A stretch of 64,000 nucleotides of DNA from Clostridia bacterium (GCA_017434895.1 JAFSGB010000031.1:1-64000), one strand, 5' to 3'; counted from the first letter of the stretch, positions 51,141-61,913 are shown. Made by a program: numbers and translations. Notes: a model not told the origin generated them from the sequence alone.

Positions 51141-52829
51141 ATGTCATTAATAGTAGACAAGGCAAAGGAACAAATTAAGGATTTAATTTTAGCGGCAGCT
51201 AAAACCGCAATAGAAAAGGGTGAGCTTGAAAATGCCACTCTTACGGATTTTGCAATCGAAATTCCTGCTAACCGCGACCACGGTGACTATGCAATTAACG
51301 CCGCAATGGTTTGGGCGAGGGCTTTTCACAAGGCGCCCAGACAAATTGCAGAACTTGTAACCGCTAACTTGGATTTAGAAAACACCTACATTAAGTCTTT
51401 TCAGATAGCCGGCCCCGGTTTTATCAACCTATTTCTTAAAGAAGATTATTATGCTGACATTGTAACAGATGTTTTAGAAAAAAAAGAAAGCTACGGTAAA
51501 AGCGATTTTGGAAAGGGCAAAAAGGTTTTGGTGGAGTTTGTTTCTGCAAACCCCACAGGTCCTATGCACATAGGTAATGCCAGAGGCGGCGCTTTGGGTG
51601 ACTGCCTTGCTGCAGTTTTAGAGGCTGCCGGCTACTATACCGAGCGTGAGTTTTACATTAATGATGCCGGCAACCAAATCAACAAATTCGGTCTTTCCTT
51701 AGATTTAAGATATTTACAGTTGTATAAAGACGGTATTGAAATGCCCGAGGATTCCTACCACGGCGAGGATATTATTAACCACGCTAAGGAATTTGCCGAA
51801 ATTTACGGCGATAGCTTTGTAGAAAAGAGCGAAGAGGAAAGAAAAACAGCATTAGTTGAGTTTGCATTACCTAAGAATATTGAGGGTCTTAAAACCGACC
51901 TTGCAAAGTATAGAATTACCTACAACACTTGGTTTAAGGAAAGCTCCCTTCACAAAAGCGGTGAAACTGCCCGTATTATTGAGCTTTTAAAGGAGAGCGG
52001 TTACACCTACGAAACTGAGGGCGCTTTGTGGTTTAAGGCTACCGAGTTTGGTTGTGATAAAGATTTTGTACTGGTTCGTGCCAACTCAGTTCCAACCTAT
52101 ATAGTGCCCGATATTGCCTACCACTACAACAAACTTGTAACTCGCGGCTTTGACAAGGCAATCGATGTCTTAGGCGCTGACCACCACGGCTATGTCCCCC
52201 GTCTTAAGGGCGCGCTTACTGCCTTGGGTGTTGATGCTGAAAAGCTTGATGTAGTGCTAATGCAAATGGTAAGGCTGGTTCGTGATGGCGAGGTTATAAA
52301 GGCTTCAAAGCGTTCTGGCAAGGCAATTACCCTTGTAACACTTCTTGACGAGGTTCCAATAGACGCTGCAAGATTTTTCTTTAATCTGCGTGAACCTAAC
52401 AGCCACTTTGATTTTGACCTTGATTTGGCCGTTAATGAGTCGAACAGTAACCCTGTTTACTATGTTCAGTATGCATATGCTCGGATTTGCAGTATTATAA
52501 GAAATCTTGAGAGTGAGGGTATTTCAATTAAAACCCCAACCAAAGAGGAGTTAAATAAACTCACCGCACCCGAGGAAAAGGAGCTAATCCTTTATATTTC
52601 AGGACTTACAAATGAAATTATTACTGCGGCAAAATCTTACGACCCCGCAAAGCTTACCCACTATGCTTGCGAAATTGCTACTAAATTCCATAAGTTCTAT
52701 GCCGCTTGCCGTGTTAAGGGTGAGGACGGGGAACTTATGATGGCGAGACTAAACCTCTGCAAAGCAACCGCAATTGTAATTAAAAATGTACTTGATTTGC
52801 TTAAAATTGGTGCACCTGAAAAAATGTAA
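51141..52829 (+). CDS. argS: Arginyl-tRNA synthetase
   Basis: 562 aa, class I. HIGH-type motif in SANPTGPMHIGNARGG, the N-terminal tRNA-binding domain (1-110), VLGADHHGYVPRL, and the C-terminal all-helical DALR anticodon-binding domain ending near GAPEKM. The KMSKS motif appears as IKASKRSGK, a form accepted in ArgRS. ATG behind GAGAGGTAT. No T-box-like leader is seen because it lies within the operon. Confidence 0.97.
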   Translation: MSLIVDKAKEQIKDLILAAAKTAIEKGELENATLTDFAIEIPANRDHGDYAINAAMVWARAFHKAPRQIAELVTANLDLENTYIKSFQIAGPGFINLFLKEDYYADIVTDVLEKKESYGKSDFGKGKKVLVEFVSANPTGPMHIGNARGGALGDCLAAVLEAAGYYTEREFYINDAGNQINKFGLSLDLRYLQLYKDGIEMPEDSYHGEDIINHAKEFAEIYGDSFVEKSEEERKTALVEFALPKNIEGLKTDLAKYRITYNTWFKESSLHKSGETARIIELLKESGYTYETEGALWFKATEFGCDKDFVLVRANSVPTYIVPDIAYHYNKLVTRGFDKAIDVLGADHHGYVPRLKGALTALGVDAEKLDVVLMQMVRLVRDGEVIKASKRSGKAITLVTLLDEVPIDAARFFFNLREPNSHFDFDLDLAVNESNSNPVYYVQYAYARICSIIRNLESEGISIKTPTKEELNKLTAPEEKELILYISGLTNEIITAAKSYDPAKLTHYACEIATKFHKFYAACRVKGEDGELMMARLNLCKATAIVIKNVLDLLKIGAPEKM

Positions 52830-52841
52830 AGGATGTTAAAA

Positions 52842-54290
52842 ATGCAAAACAAAAGCTTTAATCTTACAATGATAATGGACCTTTATGAGCTGACTATGGC
52901 AAACGGTGTTTGGAGCAGTGATATGAAGGACACCGTAACCTATTTTGATATGTTTTTCCGTCGTATTCCCGATAAGGGCGGATTTGCTATTATGGCAGGT
53001 CTTGAGCAGTTAATCGAGTATATGAATAACCTTAAATTCTCTGATGAGGATATTGAGTATTTAACCTCGCTTAACCTATTTAGACCGGAGTTTATTGATT
53101 ATTTGAAAAACTTTAAGTTCACTTGTGATGTTTGGGCAGTGCCTGAGGGTACGGTTATTTTCCCGCATGAGCCAATTGTTACGGTAAGAGGACCCATTAT
53201 GCAAGCTTTAATGCTTGAAACAATGTTGCTGGTTACCATTAATCACCAGTCCCTTATTGCTACCAAGGCAAACAGAATCGTCCGCGCGGCTGACGGCAGA
53301 CCTGTTATGGAATTCGGCGCACGCCGTGCTCATGGTCACGGCGCCGCCTACTACGGTGCTAGAGCTGCAATAATAGGTGGTTGTACTGGTACTTCTTGCT
53401 TACTCACTGCTAAGGATTTCGGTGTTAAGGCAAGTGGTACTATGGCTCATAGTTGGGTTCAGCTTTTCCCCGATGAATATACTGCATTTAAAACCTATGC
53501 CGAGGAATATCCCGATAGCTGTATGCTGCTTGTTGATACCTATAATGTACTAAAATCCGGTATTCCTAACGCAATTAAGGTTTTTGACGAGGTGTTAAAG
53601 CCTCTTGGCAAGCGTCCCGTGGGTATTAGAATTGATAGTGGTGACATTACCTATATCACCAAAAAGGCTCGTAAAATGCTTGACGATGCGGGTTATCCTG
53701 ACTGTAAGATTTGTGTTTCCAACTCTTTGGACGAGTATCTTATCCGTGATATGATTTTCCAAGGCGCAAGGGTAGATAGCTATGGTGTTGGCGAAAGACT
53801 GATTACCGCTTCAAGCGAGGCTGTTTTTGGCGGAGTTTACAAGCTTTCTGCAGTGGTTAAAAACGGCGAGGTTATTCCAAAAATCAAAATCAGTGAGAAT
53901 GAAGCTAAAATTACAATACCCGGTGTTAAAATCCCGTGGCGTCTTTACGATAGGGAAACCGGTAAGGCTATTGCCGATGTTATTACAATGGGTGATGAAA
54001 AAATTGATAGTAGCGAGCCTTATGAAATTTTCGACCCCAACCACACTTGGAAGCGTAAAGTTGTTACCGACTTTATAGCTAAAAAACTTCAGGTTAAGGT
54101 GTTCGAAAAGGGCAATCAAATTTACGATTGCCCCACAGTTAAGGAGATTTCCGATTACAGACAAGATCAGGTAGATTCTATGTGGGACGAGGTAACCAGA
54201 TTTGAAAATCCTCATACCTACTATGTTGATCTATCACAAAATTTGTGGGATTTAAGACATACTCTGCTTAACGAGCACAATAAAATTTAG
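52842..54290 (+). CDS. pncB: Nicotinate phosphoribosyltransferase
   Basis: 482 aa from ATG 52842; the ATG at 52833 abuts the ribosome binding site AAAGGA. First step of NAD salvage from nicotinic acid. Motifs: MDLYELTMANG, FFRRIPDKGGFAIMAG, active-site His region EFGARRAHGHGAAYYGARAAIIGG, and GIRIDSGDITYITKKAR (PRPP binding). Length fits the NAPRTase subgroup of Firmicutes. Confidence 0.95.
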   Translation: MQNKSFNLTMIMDLYELTMANGVWSSDMKDTVTYFDMFFRRIPDKGGFAIMAGLEQLIEYMNNLKFSDEDIEYLTSLNLFRPEFIDYLKNFKFTCDVWAVPEGTVIFPHEPIVTVRGPIMQALMLETMLLVTINHQSLIATKANRIVRAADGRPVMEFGARRAHGHGAAYYGARAAIIGGCTGTSCLLTAKDFGVKASGTMAHSWVQLFPDEYTAFKTYAEEYPDSCMLLVDTYNVLKSGIPNAIKVFDEVLKPLGKRPVGIRIDSGDITYITKKARKMLDDAGYPDCKICVSNSLDEYLIRDMIFQGARVDSYGVGERLITASSEAVFGGVYKLSAVVKNGEVIPKIKISENEAKITIPGVKIPWRLYDRETGKAIADVITMGDEKIDSSEPYEIFDPNHTWKRKVVTDFIAKKLQVKVFEKGNQIYDCPTVKEISDYRQDQVDSMWDEVTRFENPHTYYVDLSQNLWDLRHTLLNEHNKI

Positions 54291-54300
54291 GAGTTATAAA

Positions 54301-54861
54301 ATGAAAAAAGCTTTAGCTTTAATACTTTGTGTTGTTTTTGCCTTTTCTCTTTGCGGTTGTAAGGACAAGGGAAGCAAGGGTAAGGACGGAATAGATGTTG
54401 AATATTATGCCAATTTAGGGCAAATTCCCGAAAATGACATTACTCTCGGTACCTCTCGTGACGAGCTGATTGACAGGTTGGACAAAAGGGGATTAGAGGC
54501 AGAAAAAAACGGCGAGCATTACGGTTATAATGAAATTGAGGGGGATAAAAATGTCCTTATAGAGGAAGGTCCTTACGACTATTATTATAAAAAGACCGAC
54601 CCTAAAAAAGCGGTAGCTTACCTTGTGGCATACGGTGATGCCTTTGGCTTTAAAACCGGAGATATTATAGTTGAGGTGGAAGAAAGCCTTAAAAAATATG
54701 ATGTTGTTAAGGAAAAGGCTAGTGAAAAAAATGCTTTTTTCCATTTTGGCGATTACGCTAAGGCACAAATTTTGAAAATCACCTTTAAAAGGAATACCGT
54801 ACTCTTTTTATTTGAGGATAATGCTCTTTGTGCCACTGCAATTTACAGCAATGATTTTTAG
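54301..54861 (+). CDS. Predicted lipoprotein of unknown function
   Basis: 186 aa. Signal peptide with lipobox LCGC (Cys19) after a hydrophobic core, then Lys/Gly-rich linker. DITLGTSRDELIDRL near residue 45 resembles the opening of BLIP/SmpA-type small folds; otherwise unrecognised. Anchored to the outer face of the membrane. It sits between pncB (10 bp) and lon (10 bp) in the same run, which does not reveal its job. Confidence 0.75.
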   Translation: MKKALALILCVVFAFSLCGCKDKGSKGKDGIDVEYYANLGQIPENDITLGTSRDELIDRLDKRGLEAEKNGEHYGYNEIEGDKNVLIEEGPYDYYYKKTDPKKAVAYLVAYGDAFGFKTGDIIVEVEESLKKYDVVKEKASEKNAFFHFGDYAKAQILKITFKRNTVLFLFEDNALCATAIYSNDF

Positions 54862-54871
54862 GAGATTTTAA

Positions 54872-57271
54872 ATGTTACCTTTGGACAATACCGCGGTAAG
54901 ATTACCGCTTTTAGCATTAAGAGGACTTGTGGTTTTCCCGAAAACCGTAGCCTCCTTTGATGTAGCCCGTAAAAAGTCCGCCAATGCCTTAAAGGCGGCA
55001 ATGGATAGAGACCAACTGCTTTTTGTGGCGACTCAAAAGGATTTTTATCTTGAGGAGCCGAACGAAAAGGATTTGTACGAAATAGGTACAGTTGTCAAAA
55101 TCAAACAGATTTTAAAGGTTTCTGACAATGTTATTAAGGTGCTGGTTGAGGGCCTTTACAGAGCAAAAAGGCTCACCTTTAAAAACGGCACACAGTATTT
55201 AGTGGCCGACGTTCTAAAGTGTGAGGAAAAGGAACTCCACAACCGCGAGGTTTATAAGGAAAGCCTTATTCGCAGAATAAAAACAAGATTTAAGTCTTAT
55301 ATGGCAGTGCTTCCCAGTATTGCGCCCGACATTGCAATGACTGTGGAAAACAGCACCGATATCGGATTTTTGTGTGATTTTATTGCCTTTAATGTACCTG
55401 CCCCCTTTGACGATAAGCAGTATGTTTTAGAGCAAACCTCTATTTCCAAGCGCGCAAAGATTTTGCTCGAGCTTTTGGATAAAGAGAGGGAAATCACCGA
55501 AATTGATCGCAAGATTAACGAAAAAACCAGAGCGGCGATTGACGAAAACCAAAAGCAGTACTATCTTCGTGAGCAGATGAAAATAATTAGTACCGAGCTT
55601 TACGGTGACGATTCTGCCGACGAGATTGACGAATACTACGAAAAGCTTAACAAATTGGAGGCAGAAGATAGCGTTAAGGATGCCTTGGCAGTTCATATAG
55701 CCAAGCTTTCCAAGATGCCCCAAGGCTCCCATGAGGGTACAGTTGAGCGAAATTACCTTGATTTGTGTCTTGCGCTACCTTGGAAAAAAACCACCCCTGT
55801 TTTCAGTGATGTTTTAAAGGCAGAAAAAATTCTGAACCGTGATATTTACGGTATGGAAAAGGTTAAGACAAGAATTTTAGAGCTTCTGTCTGTATTTAAG
55901 CTATCGGGTGAGGTTAAGGGTCAGATAATCTGTCTTGTAGGACCTCCAGGTGTGGGTAAAACCTCTATTGGAAAGACCATTGCCGAGTGTATGGGTAGAA
56001 AATTTGCTCGCGTTTCTTTAGGCGGTATTCACGACGAGGCAGAGATTAGAGGCCACAGAAAAACCTACATAGGTGCTATGCCCGGTAAAATTATTAATGC
56101 GGTAAAGCATGCAGGAAGTTCGAATACGCTTATACTTCTTGACGAGGTTGATAAGCTGGGCAGTGACTATAAAGGTGACCCGTCGTCTGCACTTTTAGAG
56201 GTTTTAGACCCTGAGCAAAATGCCACCTTTGTTGACCATTATGTTGAGATACCCTTTGATTTAAGTAAGGTGCTTTTTGTAGCAACGGCTAACACACTTG
56301 ACACAATTCCTGCGCCTCTTAGAGACAGAATGGAAATTATAGAATTAGGCTCCTATACAAGGGAGGAAAAATGGAATATTGCCAAGCTGCATTTGGTTTC
56401 AAAACAGCTCGAACGCCACGGAATGAAAAAGAGTCAGCTTAAGCTTACTGACGATGCGCTTTATGACTTGATTGATTTTTACACCCGAGAAGCCGGTGTC
56501 AGAAAGCTTGAACGCTTAATTGCTTCCCTTTGCCGTAAGTCTGCAAAAATCATTGCAAGCGGAGAAAAGGCAAGGGTTACTGTTAAGTCAAGTGACCTTG
56601 AGGCACTGCTTGGCAAACATAAATATAAGCACGAAATTATCCTACCTCATGATGAGGTTGGAATTATTAATGGTCTTGCATGGACACAGGTTGGCGGCGA
56701 AATAATGCAGTTAGAGGTTGCTACTATGAAGGGTACAGGTAAGGTTGAGCTTACCGGCTCTTTGGGCGATGTTATGAAAGAGTCGGCACGGGCGGCAATC
56801 AGTTTTGTTCGTGCTAATGCGGAGAAATACTGTATTGACCCCGATTTCTATAAGGATACCGATATTCACATTCACGCTGCCGAGGCGGCAGTTCCTAAGG
56901 ATGGCCCCTCTGCAGGAGTTACCATTACAACCGCGCTTATTTCTGCTCTGACAAACAGACCCGTAAGGCGTGACATTGCAATGACGGGTGAGGTTACTAT
57001 CCACGGCAGAGTGCTTCCCATTGGCGGACTTAAGGAAAAGACAATGGCGGCTTACACCGGCGGGGTTAAAACCGTATTTATACCCAAGGCCAATATTCCC
57101 GATTTATCGGAGGTTGATGAAAAGGTTAAGGGAAATGTGGAATTTATCTCTGCTCAGTATGTAGATGAAATTATTGAAAAAGCCTTAGTTCCTTTAAGTG
57201 AGGCTAAGCAAGAATGGAAAATGGAGAACAAGGTAGTAATTGAAAGCAGTATCAGACCTACCTTGAGGTGA
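54872..57271 (+). CDS. lon: ATP-dependent protease Lon
   Basis: 799 aa. N-terminal substrate domain (1-200) beginning [15 protein letters not shown], coiled-coil region, AAA domain with Walker [14 protein letters not shown], Walker [12 protein letters not shown] and the sensor [16 protein letters not shown], then the protease domain with Ser in [10 protein letters not shown] and the dyad Lys in [11 protein letters not shown]. Full length. Degrades misfolded and regulatory proteins. lon-engB is a conserved neighbour pair. Confidence 0.97.
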   Translation: MLPLDNTAVRLPLLALRGLVVFPKTVASFDVARKKSANALKAAMDRDQLLFVATQKDFYLEEPNEKDLYEIGTVVKIKQILKVSDNVIKVLVEGLYRAKRLTFKNGTQYLVADVLKCEEKELHNREVYKESLIRRIKTRFKSYMAVLPSIAPDIAMTVENSTDIGFLCDFIAFNVPAPFDDKQYVLEQTSISKRAKILLELLDKEREITEIDRKINEKTRAAIDENQKQYYLREQMKIISTELYGDDSADEIDEYYEKLNKLEAEDSVKDALAVHIAKLSKMPQGSHEGTVERNYLDLCLALPWKKTTPVFSDVLKAEKILNRDIYGMEKVKTRILELLSVFKLSGEVKGQIICLVGPPGVGKTSIGKTIAECMGRKFARVSLGGIHDEAEIRGHRKTYIGAMPGKIINAVKHAGSSNTLILLDEVDKLGSDYKGDPSSALLEVLDPEQNATFVDHYVEIPFDLSKVLFVATANTLDTIPAPLRDRMEIIELGSYTREEKWNIAKLHLVSKQLERHGMKKSQLKLTDDALYDLIDFYTREAGVRKLERLIASLCRKSAKIIASGEKARVTVKSSDLEALLGKHKYKHEIILPHDEVGIINGLAWTQVGGEIMQLEVATMKGTGKVELTGSLGDVMKESARAAISFVRANAEKYCIDPDFYKDTDIHIHAAEAAVPKDGPSAGVTITTALISALTNRPVRRDIAMTGEVTIHGRVLPIGGLKEKTMAAYTGGVKTVFIPKANIPDLSEVDEKVKGNVEFISAQYVDEIIEKALVPLSEAKQEWKMENKVVIESSIRPTLR

Positions 57272-57274
57272 AAT

Positions 57275-57862
57275 ATGAACTTTAATAATGCCAATTTTGA
57301 AAAGGCCTTTGGCACAGCTCAGCAACTACATACAAGCGACTTGCCTGAAATTTGTTTTTCGGGCAGGTCAAATGTCGGCAAATCCTCCCTTATAAATAAG
57401 GTTTTGGGTAGAAAATCCATTGCCCGTGTCAGTTCAAAGCCGGGCAAAACTGTAACAATTAATTTTTATAAGGTGGACAATATACTTCTTGTGGATTTGC
57501 CGGGCTACGGCTATGCCAAGGTTCCTTTTAGTGAGAAAAGTCGTTGGTCGGATTTAATGGAGGGGTATTTCGGCTCGGGCAGAAACATTGCAAGGGTGTT
57601 TCAGTTGATAGATATGCGTCACCCTGCTACCGATTTTGATATTTCAATGCTTGAATTTTTAAGCCATTATAAAATTCCTTACACAATAGTTCTTACAAAA
57701 TCGGACAAGCTTAATAAGGGTGAAACCGAGGAAAGACTCCGCTTAATTACCGAGGAATTGGGTGATTTAGGCACTGGTGCCGAAATAATACCTTTTTCCG
57801 CCACAAAGGGTGACGGAGCCGAGCGAATAAGAGAAATCATTGCAGAAATTTCAAATTATTAA
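57275..57862 (+). CDS. engB: Ribosome-biogenesis GTPase EngB/YsxC
   Basis: 195 aa. G1 GRSNVGKSSLIN, G3 DLPGYGYAKV, G4 LTKSDKLNKG and G5 SATKGDG. Needed for late 50S assembly. Starts 3 bp after lon behind GAGGTG. Confidence 0.96.
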   Translation: MNFNNANFEKAFGTAQQLHTSDLPEICFSGRSNVGKSSLINKVLGRKSIARVSSKPGKTVTINFYKVDNILLVDLPGYGYAKVPFSEKSRWSDLMEGYFGSGRNIARVFQLIDMRHPATDFDISMLEFLSHYKIPYTIVLTKSDKLNKGETEERLRLITEELGDLGTGAEIIPFSATKGDGAERIREIIAEISNY

Positions 57863-57874
57863 GGATGTGACTTT

Positions 57875-59695
57875 ATGCAGGGTTTAATTTTAGCTGCCGG
57901 AATGGGTAAACGTTTAAAGGATTTGACAAAAAACAATACCAAATGCATGGTGGAGGTAAACGGTGTTACCTTAATCGAAAGGGCGCTTCGCCAGTTAGAT
58001 GCATTATCCCTTAACCGTATTGTATTGGTTGTTGGCTACGAACGGCAAAAGTTAATTGATTATATCAATACCTTATCAATTAAAACGCCGATTGTTTATG
58101 TGGAAAATCCCATTTATAACAAAACCAATAACATCTATTCCTTGGCACTTGCCAAAAAGGAGCTATCCGAGGACGATACCATTTTATTGGAGTCGGATTT
58201 AATATTCGAGGATGCGGTTTTAGATGAACTTCTAAACGATCCAAGAGAAACCTTGGCATTGGTCGATAAATACGAAAGCTGGATGGACGGTACCTGTGTT
58301 AAAATTAGTGAGGACGATACTATCGAAGCGTTTATCCCCGGTAAGAAGTTCGTTTTCAGTGATATTAAGGATTACTATAAAACCGTTAATATTTATAAAT
58401 TCAGCAAGCATTTTTCCGAAACCCACTATGTACCTTTCCTTGACGCTTATTCAAAGGCACTTGGTAATAATGAGTACTATGAGCAGGTGCTTCGTGTAAT
58501 TACTATGCTTGACGACCCTGAAATTAAGGCTAAAAAGCTGGACGGTCAGCTTTGGTATGAGATTGACGATATTCAGGATTTGGATATTGCTACTTCTATG
58601 TTTGCCCCCGATGATGACGAAAAGCTTGATGCAATACAGGGCCGATTCGGCGGTTATTGGAGATATCCCAAGCTTTTGGATTTTTGCTATCTGGTAAATC
58701 CGTATTATCCGCCTCAAAAGCTCATAGACGAGCTTAAAGCAAGCTTTGAAAAGCTTTTAACTCAGTATCCAAGCGGTATGCGTGTTAACAGTCTTTTGGC
58801 GGCCAAGAATTTTGGCATCGCTCAAGAGCAAATTGTTGTAGGTAACGGCGCTGCTGAGCTTATTCAATGTTTAATGAGGAAAATCACGGGTAAGGTCGGA
58901 TTTATCCGTCCTACCTTTGATGAATATCCTAACCGCTACAATAAAGAGCAAAGCGTTGTATTTGTTCCTCAGAACGAAAATCTTTCTTATACTGCCGATG
59001 ATTTAATGGAGTTTTTCGGCAAAACAGATATTGAAAATTTGGTTTTAATTAACCCTGATAATCCGACAGGTAACTATATCACCAAAAAGGATGTTTTGCG
59101 TCTCGTCCAGTGGTCTGCAAAGCAGAATATAAGACTTATTTTGGACGAGTCCTTCGTAGATTTTGCCGACGAATTAGATTCGACTCTTTTGGATAAGGAA
59201 TTACTTAATAACAATTCACATTTGGTTGTGGTTAAATCTATATCCAAGTCATACGGTGTACCGGGAATACGTTTAGGAATAATTGCAAGCGGTAATACCG
59301 AAATGATATCCGATATGAAAAAAGAGGTTGCAATTTGGAATATTAACTCCTTTGGCGAGTTTTATTTGCAGATTAAGGAAAAGTATTCAAAGGACTACAC
59401 TGCCGGACTTGTAAAGCTTCGCGAAGCCAGAAGGAAATTTGTAGATGACCTTAATTCTGTCGGCAAATTAAGGGTAATACCTTCACAAGCCAACTATGTA
59501 ACTGCCGAAATTTTGGGCGGTATGTCGGCCAGAGAATTGACTAAAAAACTTTTGATTGACCATAGTATATTTATTAAGGATTTGTCCGCTAAAATTAAAA
59601 TGGATGGCAGACAGTTTGTCCGCATTGCGGTAAGAGATGAGAGGGACAATGACAGACTTATTTCAGCTTTAAAAGAAATATTCGGAGTGTTATAA
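57875..59695 (+). CDS. Sugar/choline-type nucleotidyltransferase fused to class I/II aminotransferase
   Basis: 606 aa. N-terminal LicC-type nucleotidyltransferase (about 1-235): LILAAGMGKRLKDLTKNNTK, VLVVGYERQ, TNNIYSLALAK, LLESDLIFED, LVDKYESWMDGT, WYEIDDIQDL. C-terminal HisC/CobD-like fold type I PLP domain (about 245-606): VGNGAAELIQ, NPDNPTGNYIT, LDESFVDFAD and PLP lysine Lys458 in SISKSYGVPGIRLG. LicC-type enzymes make CDP-choline or similar CDP-amino alcohols or phosphonates; the PLP half could make or decarboxylate the amino precursor. Starts 12 bp after engB; first gene of the envelope cluster. Exact product unknown. Confidence 0.82.
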   Translation: MQGLILAAGMGKRLKDLTKNNTKCMVEVNGVTLIERALRQLDALSLNRIVLVVGYERQKLIDYINTLSIKTPIVYVENPIYNKTNNIYSLALAKKELSEDDTILLESDLIFEDAVLDELLNDPRETLALVDKYESWMDGTCVKISEDDTIEAFIPGKKFVFSDIKDYYKTVNIYKFSKHFSETHYVPFLDAYSKALGNNEYYEQVLRVITMLDDPEIKAKKLDGQLWYEIDDIQDLDIATSMFAPDDDEKLDAIQGRFGGYWRYPKLLDFCYLVNPYYPPQKLIDELKASFEKLLTQYPSGMRVNSLLAAKNFGIAQEQIVVGNGAAELIQCLMRKITGKVGFIRPTFDEYPNRYNKEQSVVFVPQNENLSYTADDLMEFFGKTDIENLVLINPDNPTGNYITKKDVLRLVQWSAKQNIRLILDESFVDFADELDSTLLDKELLNNNSHLVVVKSISKSYGVPGIRLGIIASGNTEMISDMKKEVAIWNINSFGEFYLQIKEKYSKDYTAGLVKLREARRKFVDDLNSVGKLRVIPSQANYVTAEILGGMSARELTKKLLIDHSIFIKDLSAKIKMDGRQFVRIAVRDERDNDRLISALKEIFGVL

Positions 59696-60658
59696 ATGAA
59701 AATACTCACCTTTGAGGACATAAAAAGTCTAAATATTGATGCTTTGACCTGTTATAAATGGGTTGAAGAGGGCTTGAAATTAAAAAAAGATGCACTTTTA
59801 CCCGCAAAAATCAGTCTAAAACCCCAAGAAGGTATTTTTTATAATACTATGCCTGTGTTGTTGCCCACAGCAGAATCAAATTATGGTGGAGTAAAACTCG
59901 TAACCCGTTATCCTGAACGAAACCCAAGTATTGAAGCCGATATTTTACTTTATAATCTTAAAAACGGTAAAAGGGCAGCTTTAATGGATGGCACTTGGAT
60001 TACCACAGTAAGGACAGGTGCGGTTGCAGCACATTCAATTAAATTGTTTGCTAAACAAGATTTTTCAAAAATAGGTTTAATTGGTTTAGGTAATACCTCA
60101 CGGGCAATGCTTACGGTACTTTTAAGCATTTATCCCAATAAAAAACTCAATATTAAGCTTAAAAAGTATAAAGAGCAGCATTTATTGTTTGCTGAGCGTT
60201 TTTCAAGCAATAAAAACATAACCTTCAGTTTTTGCGATAATTATGAAGATGTTGTGACCGACAGTGATGTTATAGTTTCGGCAGTGACATATTTTGACGG
60301 TGATATTTGTTCCGATAAATGTTTTAAAGAAGGTTGTTTGTTAGTTCCTATTCATACAAGAGGATTTACAAATTGTGATTTGTTTTTTGATAAAATTTTT
60401 GCGGATGATACTAATCATGTAAGGTCTTTTAAGAATTTTAATAAATTTAAATCTTTTGCCGAAGTGGCTGATGTTGTCACCGGAAAAGTTAAAGGCAGAG
60501 AAAATGAAAAAGAAAGAATTATTGCTTATAACATTGGAATTGCCTTACATGATATTTATTTTGCCGGAAAAATTTATGAAATGATTTCCAACTCAGAATG
60601 TAATGTGAAATCAATGGATATGGATATGCTTGGTCCAAAAGAAAAATTTTGGCTATGA
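59696..60658 (+). CDS. Ornithine cyclodeaminase / mu-crystallin family protein
   Basis: 320 aa; ATG directly follows the previous stop. Family motifs: GGVKLVTRYPERN, DGTWITTVRTGAVAAHSIKLFA, and the NAD-binding IGLIGLGNTSRAML. Members deaminate, reduce or condense amino and keto acids (ornithine cyclodeaminase, alanine dehydrogenase, SbnB-type opine synthases). It looks more AT-rich than its neighbours by eye. Beside the aminotransferase fusion it may supply or use the same amino compound; inference. Confidence 0.8.
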   Translation: MKILTFEDIKSLNIDALTCYKWVEEGLKLKKDALLPAKISLKPQEGIFYNTMPVLLPTAESNYGGVKLVTRYPERNPSIEADILLYNLKNGKRAALMDGTWITTVRTGAVAAHSIKLFAKQDFSKIGLIGLGNTSRAMLTVLLSIYPNKKLNIKLKKYKEQHLLFAERFSSNKNITFSFCDNYEDVVTDSDVIVSAVTYFDGDICSDKCFKEGCLLVPIHTRGFTNCDLFFDKIFADDTNHVRSFKNFNKFKSFAEVADVVTGKVKGRENEKERIIAYNIGIALHDIYFAGKIYEMISNSECNVKSMDMDMLGPKEKFWL

Positions 60659-60680
60659 TTATAAAAGCGGAGAACGATAA

Positions 60681-61913
60681 ATGAAATTTTTATACATCGA
60701 CCCCGGTACAGGAAGTATGCTTTTTACAATACTTATAAGTGTTATAGGTGCAGCAATCTATTCACTTAGAATGTTGTTTGTTAAAATTCACAGTGGAATT
60801 TTAGGCAAAAAAACAGATATTACAAATGATAAAATCCCGTTTGTAATTTATTCTGACGATAAGCGTTACTGGACAATCTTTGAGCCTATTTGCCGTGAGA
60901 TGAATAAGTTAGGCAAGGAAATCGTTTACATTACCGCTTCCGAGGATGACCCTGTTTTCAATTGCGGTTATGAGTACATAAAGCCTAAATGTATCGGAAA
61001 ATCCTCTGCCTCTTTTGCAAATCTTAATTATCTGAAAGCAAATATTCTGCTTTCCACTACACCCGGTCTTGATGTTTATGGCTGGAAACGTTCAAAGGAC
61101 GTTGACTACTATGTTCATATTCTTCACAGTGCCGGTGAAGTTGTTATGTACCGTATGTTCGGCATTGACTATTACGATGCACTTCTGCTGTCGGGTGATT
61201 ATCAGATTGAGGATGTAAGAGCGCTTGAGGCTTTGCGTGGTTTACCATCAAAGGAGCTTGTCAAGGTTGGACTGCCGTTTATGGATGAAATGGTAAAAAG
61301 ATTAAAAGAATGTCCTACCACAGATAATGATAAGCGTACTGTACTTTTAGCTCCTTCTTGGGGCCCTAATGCTATATTTAACAGAATTGGAATAAGGATA
61401 GTGGATTTGCTTTTGGAAACGGGTTATCACCTTATTATCCGTCCGCACCCACAGTCATTTGAATCGGAAAAGGAATTAATGGACGAGCTAATGGCAAAAT
61501 ATCCTGCATCTGATAAACTTGAATGGAACCGTGATACGGATAATTTTGAGGTCTTAAAGCGTGCCGATATTTTGGTTTCGGACTTTTCGGGTATTATTTA
61601 CGATTTTTCATTAGTTTACGATAAACCGGTTATTTACACAAATCCCAATGCGGATGTAAGCCTTTATGATGCGTGGTGGCTTGATAAGCCTCTATGGAAA
61701 ACAACTGCACTTCCAAAGCTCGGCAAGGAACTTACTGCAGAAAATATCGAGGATATTAAGACTATGATTGATGCTTGCCTTGAGGATCCCGAATACGCTA
61801 AGGGTAGAGCAGAGGTTAAAAGTGAAGTGTGGGCGAATTTTGGCCACGGCACTGAAAAAACAGTGGAATATTTGTTAAATAAATATGATGAGCTGACTAA
61901 AAAGGAGGATTAA
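60681..61913 (+). CDS. CDP-glycerol glycerophosphotransferase-like (TagB/TagF family) protein
   Basis: 410 aa; ATG behind GCGGAGAACG. An N-terminal membrane segment with the FLYIDPGTGSMLF motif (1-30) precedes a GT-B-like TagB/TagF domain: YVHILHSAGEVVMYR, VGLPFMDEMV, LLAPSWGPNA, LIIRPHPQSFE, and ADILVSDFSGIIYDFSLVYDKPVIY, the characteristic catalytic His and SDxSG elements. These enzymes transfer glycerol- or ribitol-phosphate from CDP donors. A CDP-linked donor would match the nucleotidyltransferase two genes upstream. 1 bp before the YidC fusion. Confidence 0.85.
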   Translation: MKFLYIDPGTGSMLFTILISVIGAAIYSLRMLFVKIHSGILGKKTDITNDKIPFVIYSDDKRYWTIFEPICREMNKLGKEIVYITASEDDPVFNCGYEYIKPKCIGKSSASFANLNYLKANILLSTTPGLDVYGWKRSKDVDYYVHILHSAGEVVMYRMFGIDYYDALLLSGDYQIEDVRALEALRGLPSKELVKVGLPFMDEMVKRLKECPTTDNDKRTVLLAPSWGPNAIFNRIGIRIVDLLLETGYHLIIRPHPQSFESEKELMDELMAKYPASDKLEWNRDTDNFEVLKRADILVSDFSGIIYDFSLVYDKPVIYTNPNADVSLYDAWWLDKPLWKTTALPKLGKELTAENIEDIKTMIDACLEDPEYAKGRAEVKSEVWANFGHGTEKTVEYLLNKYDELTKKED

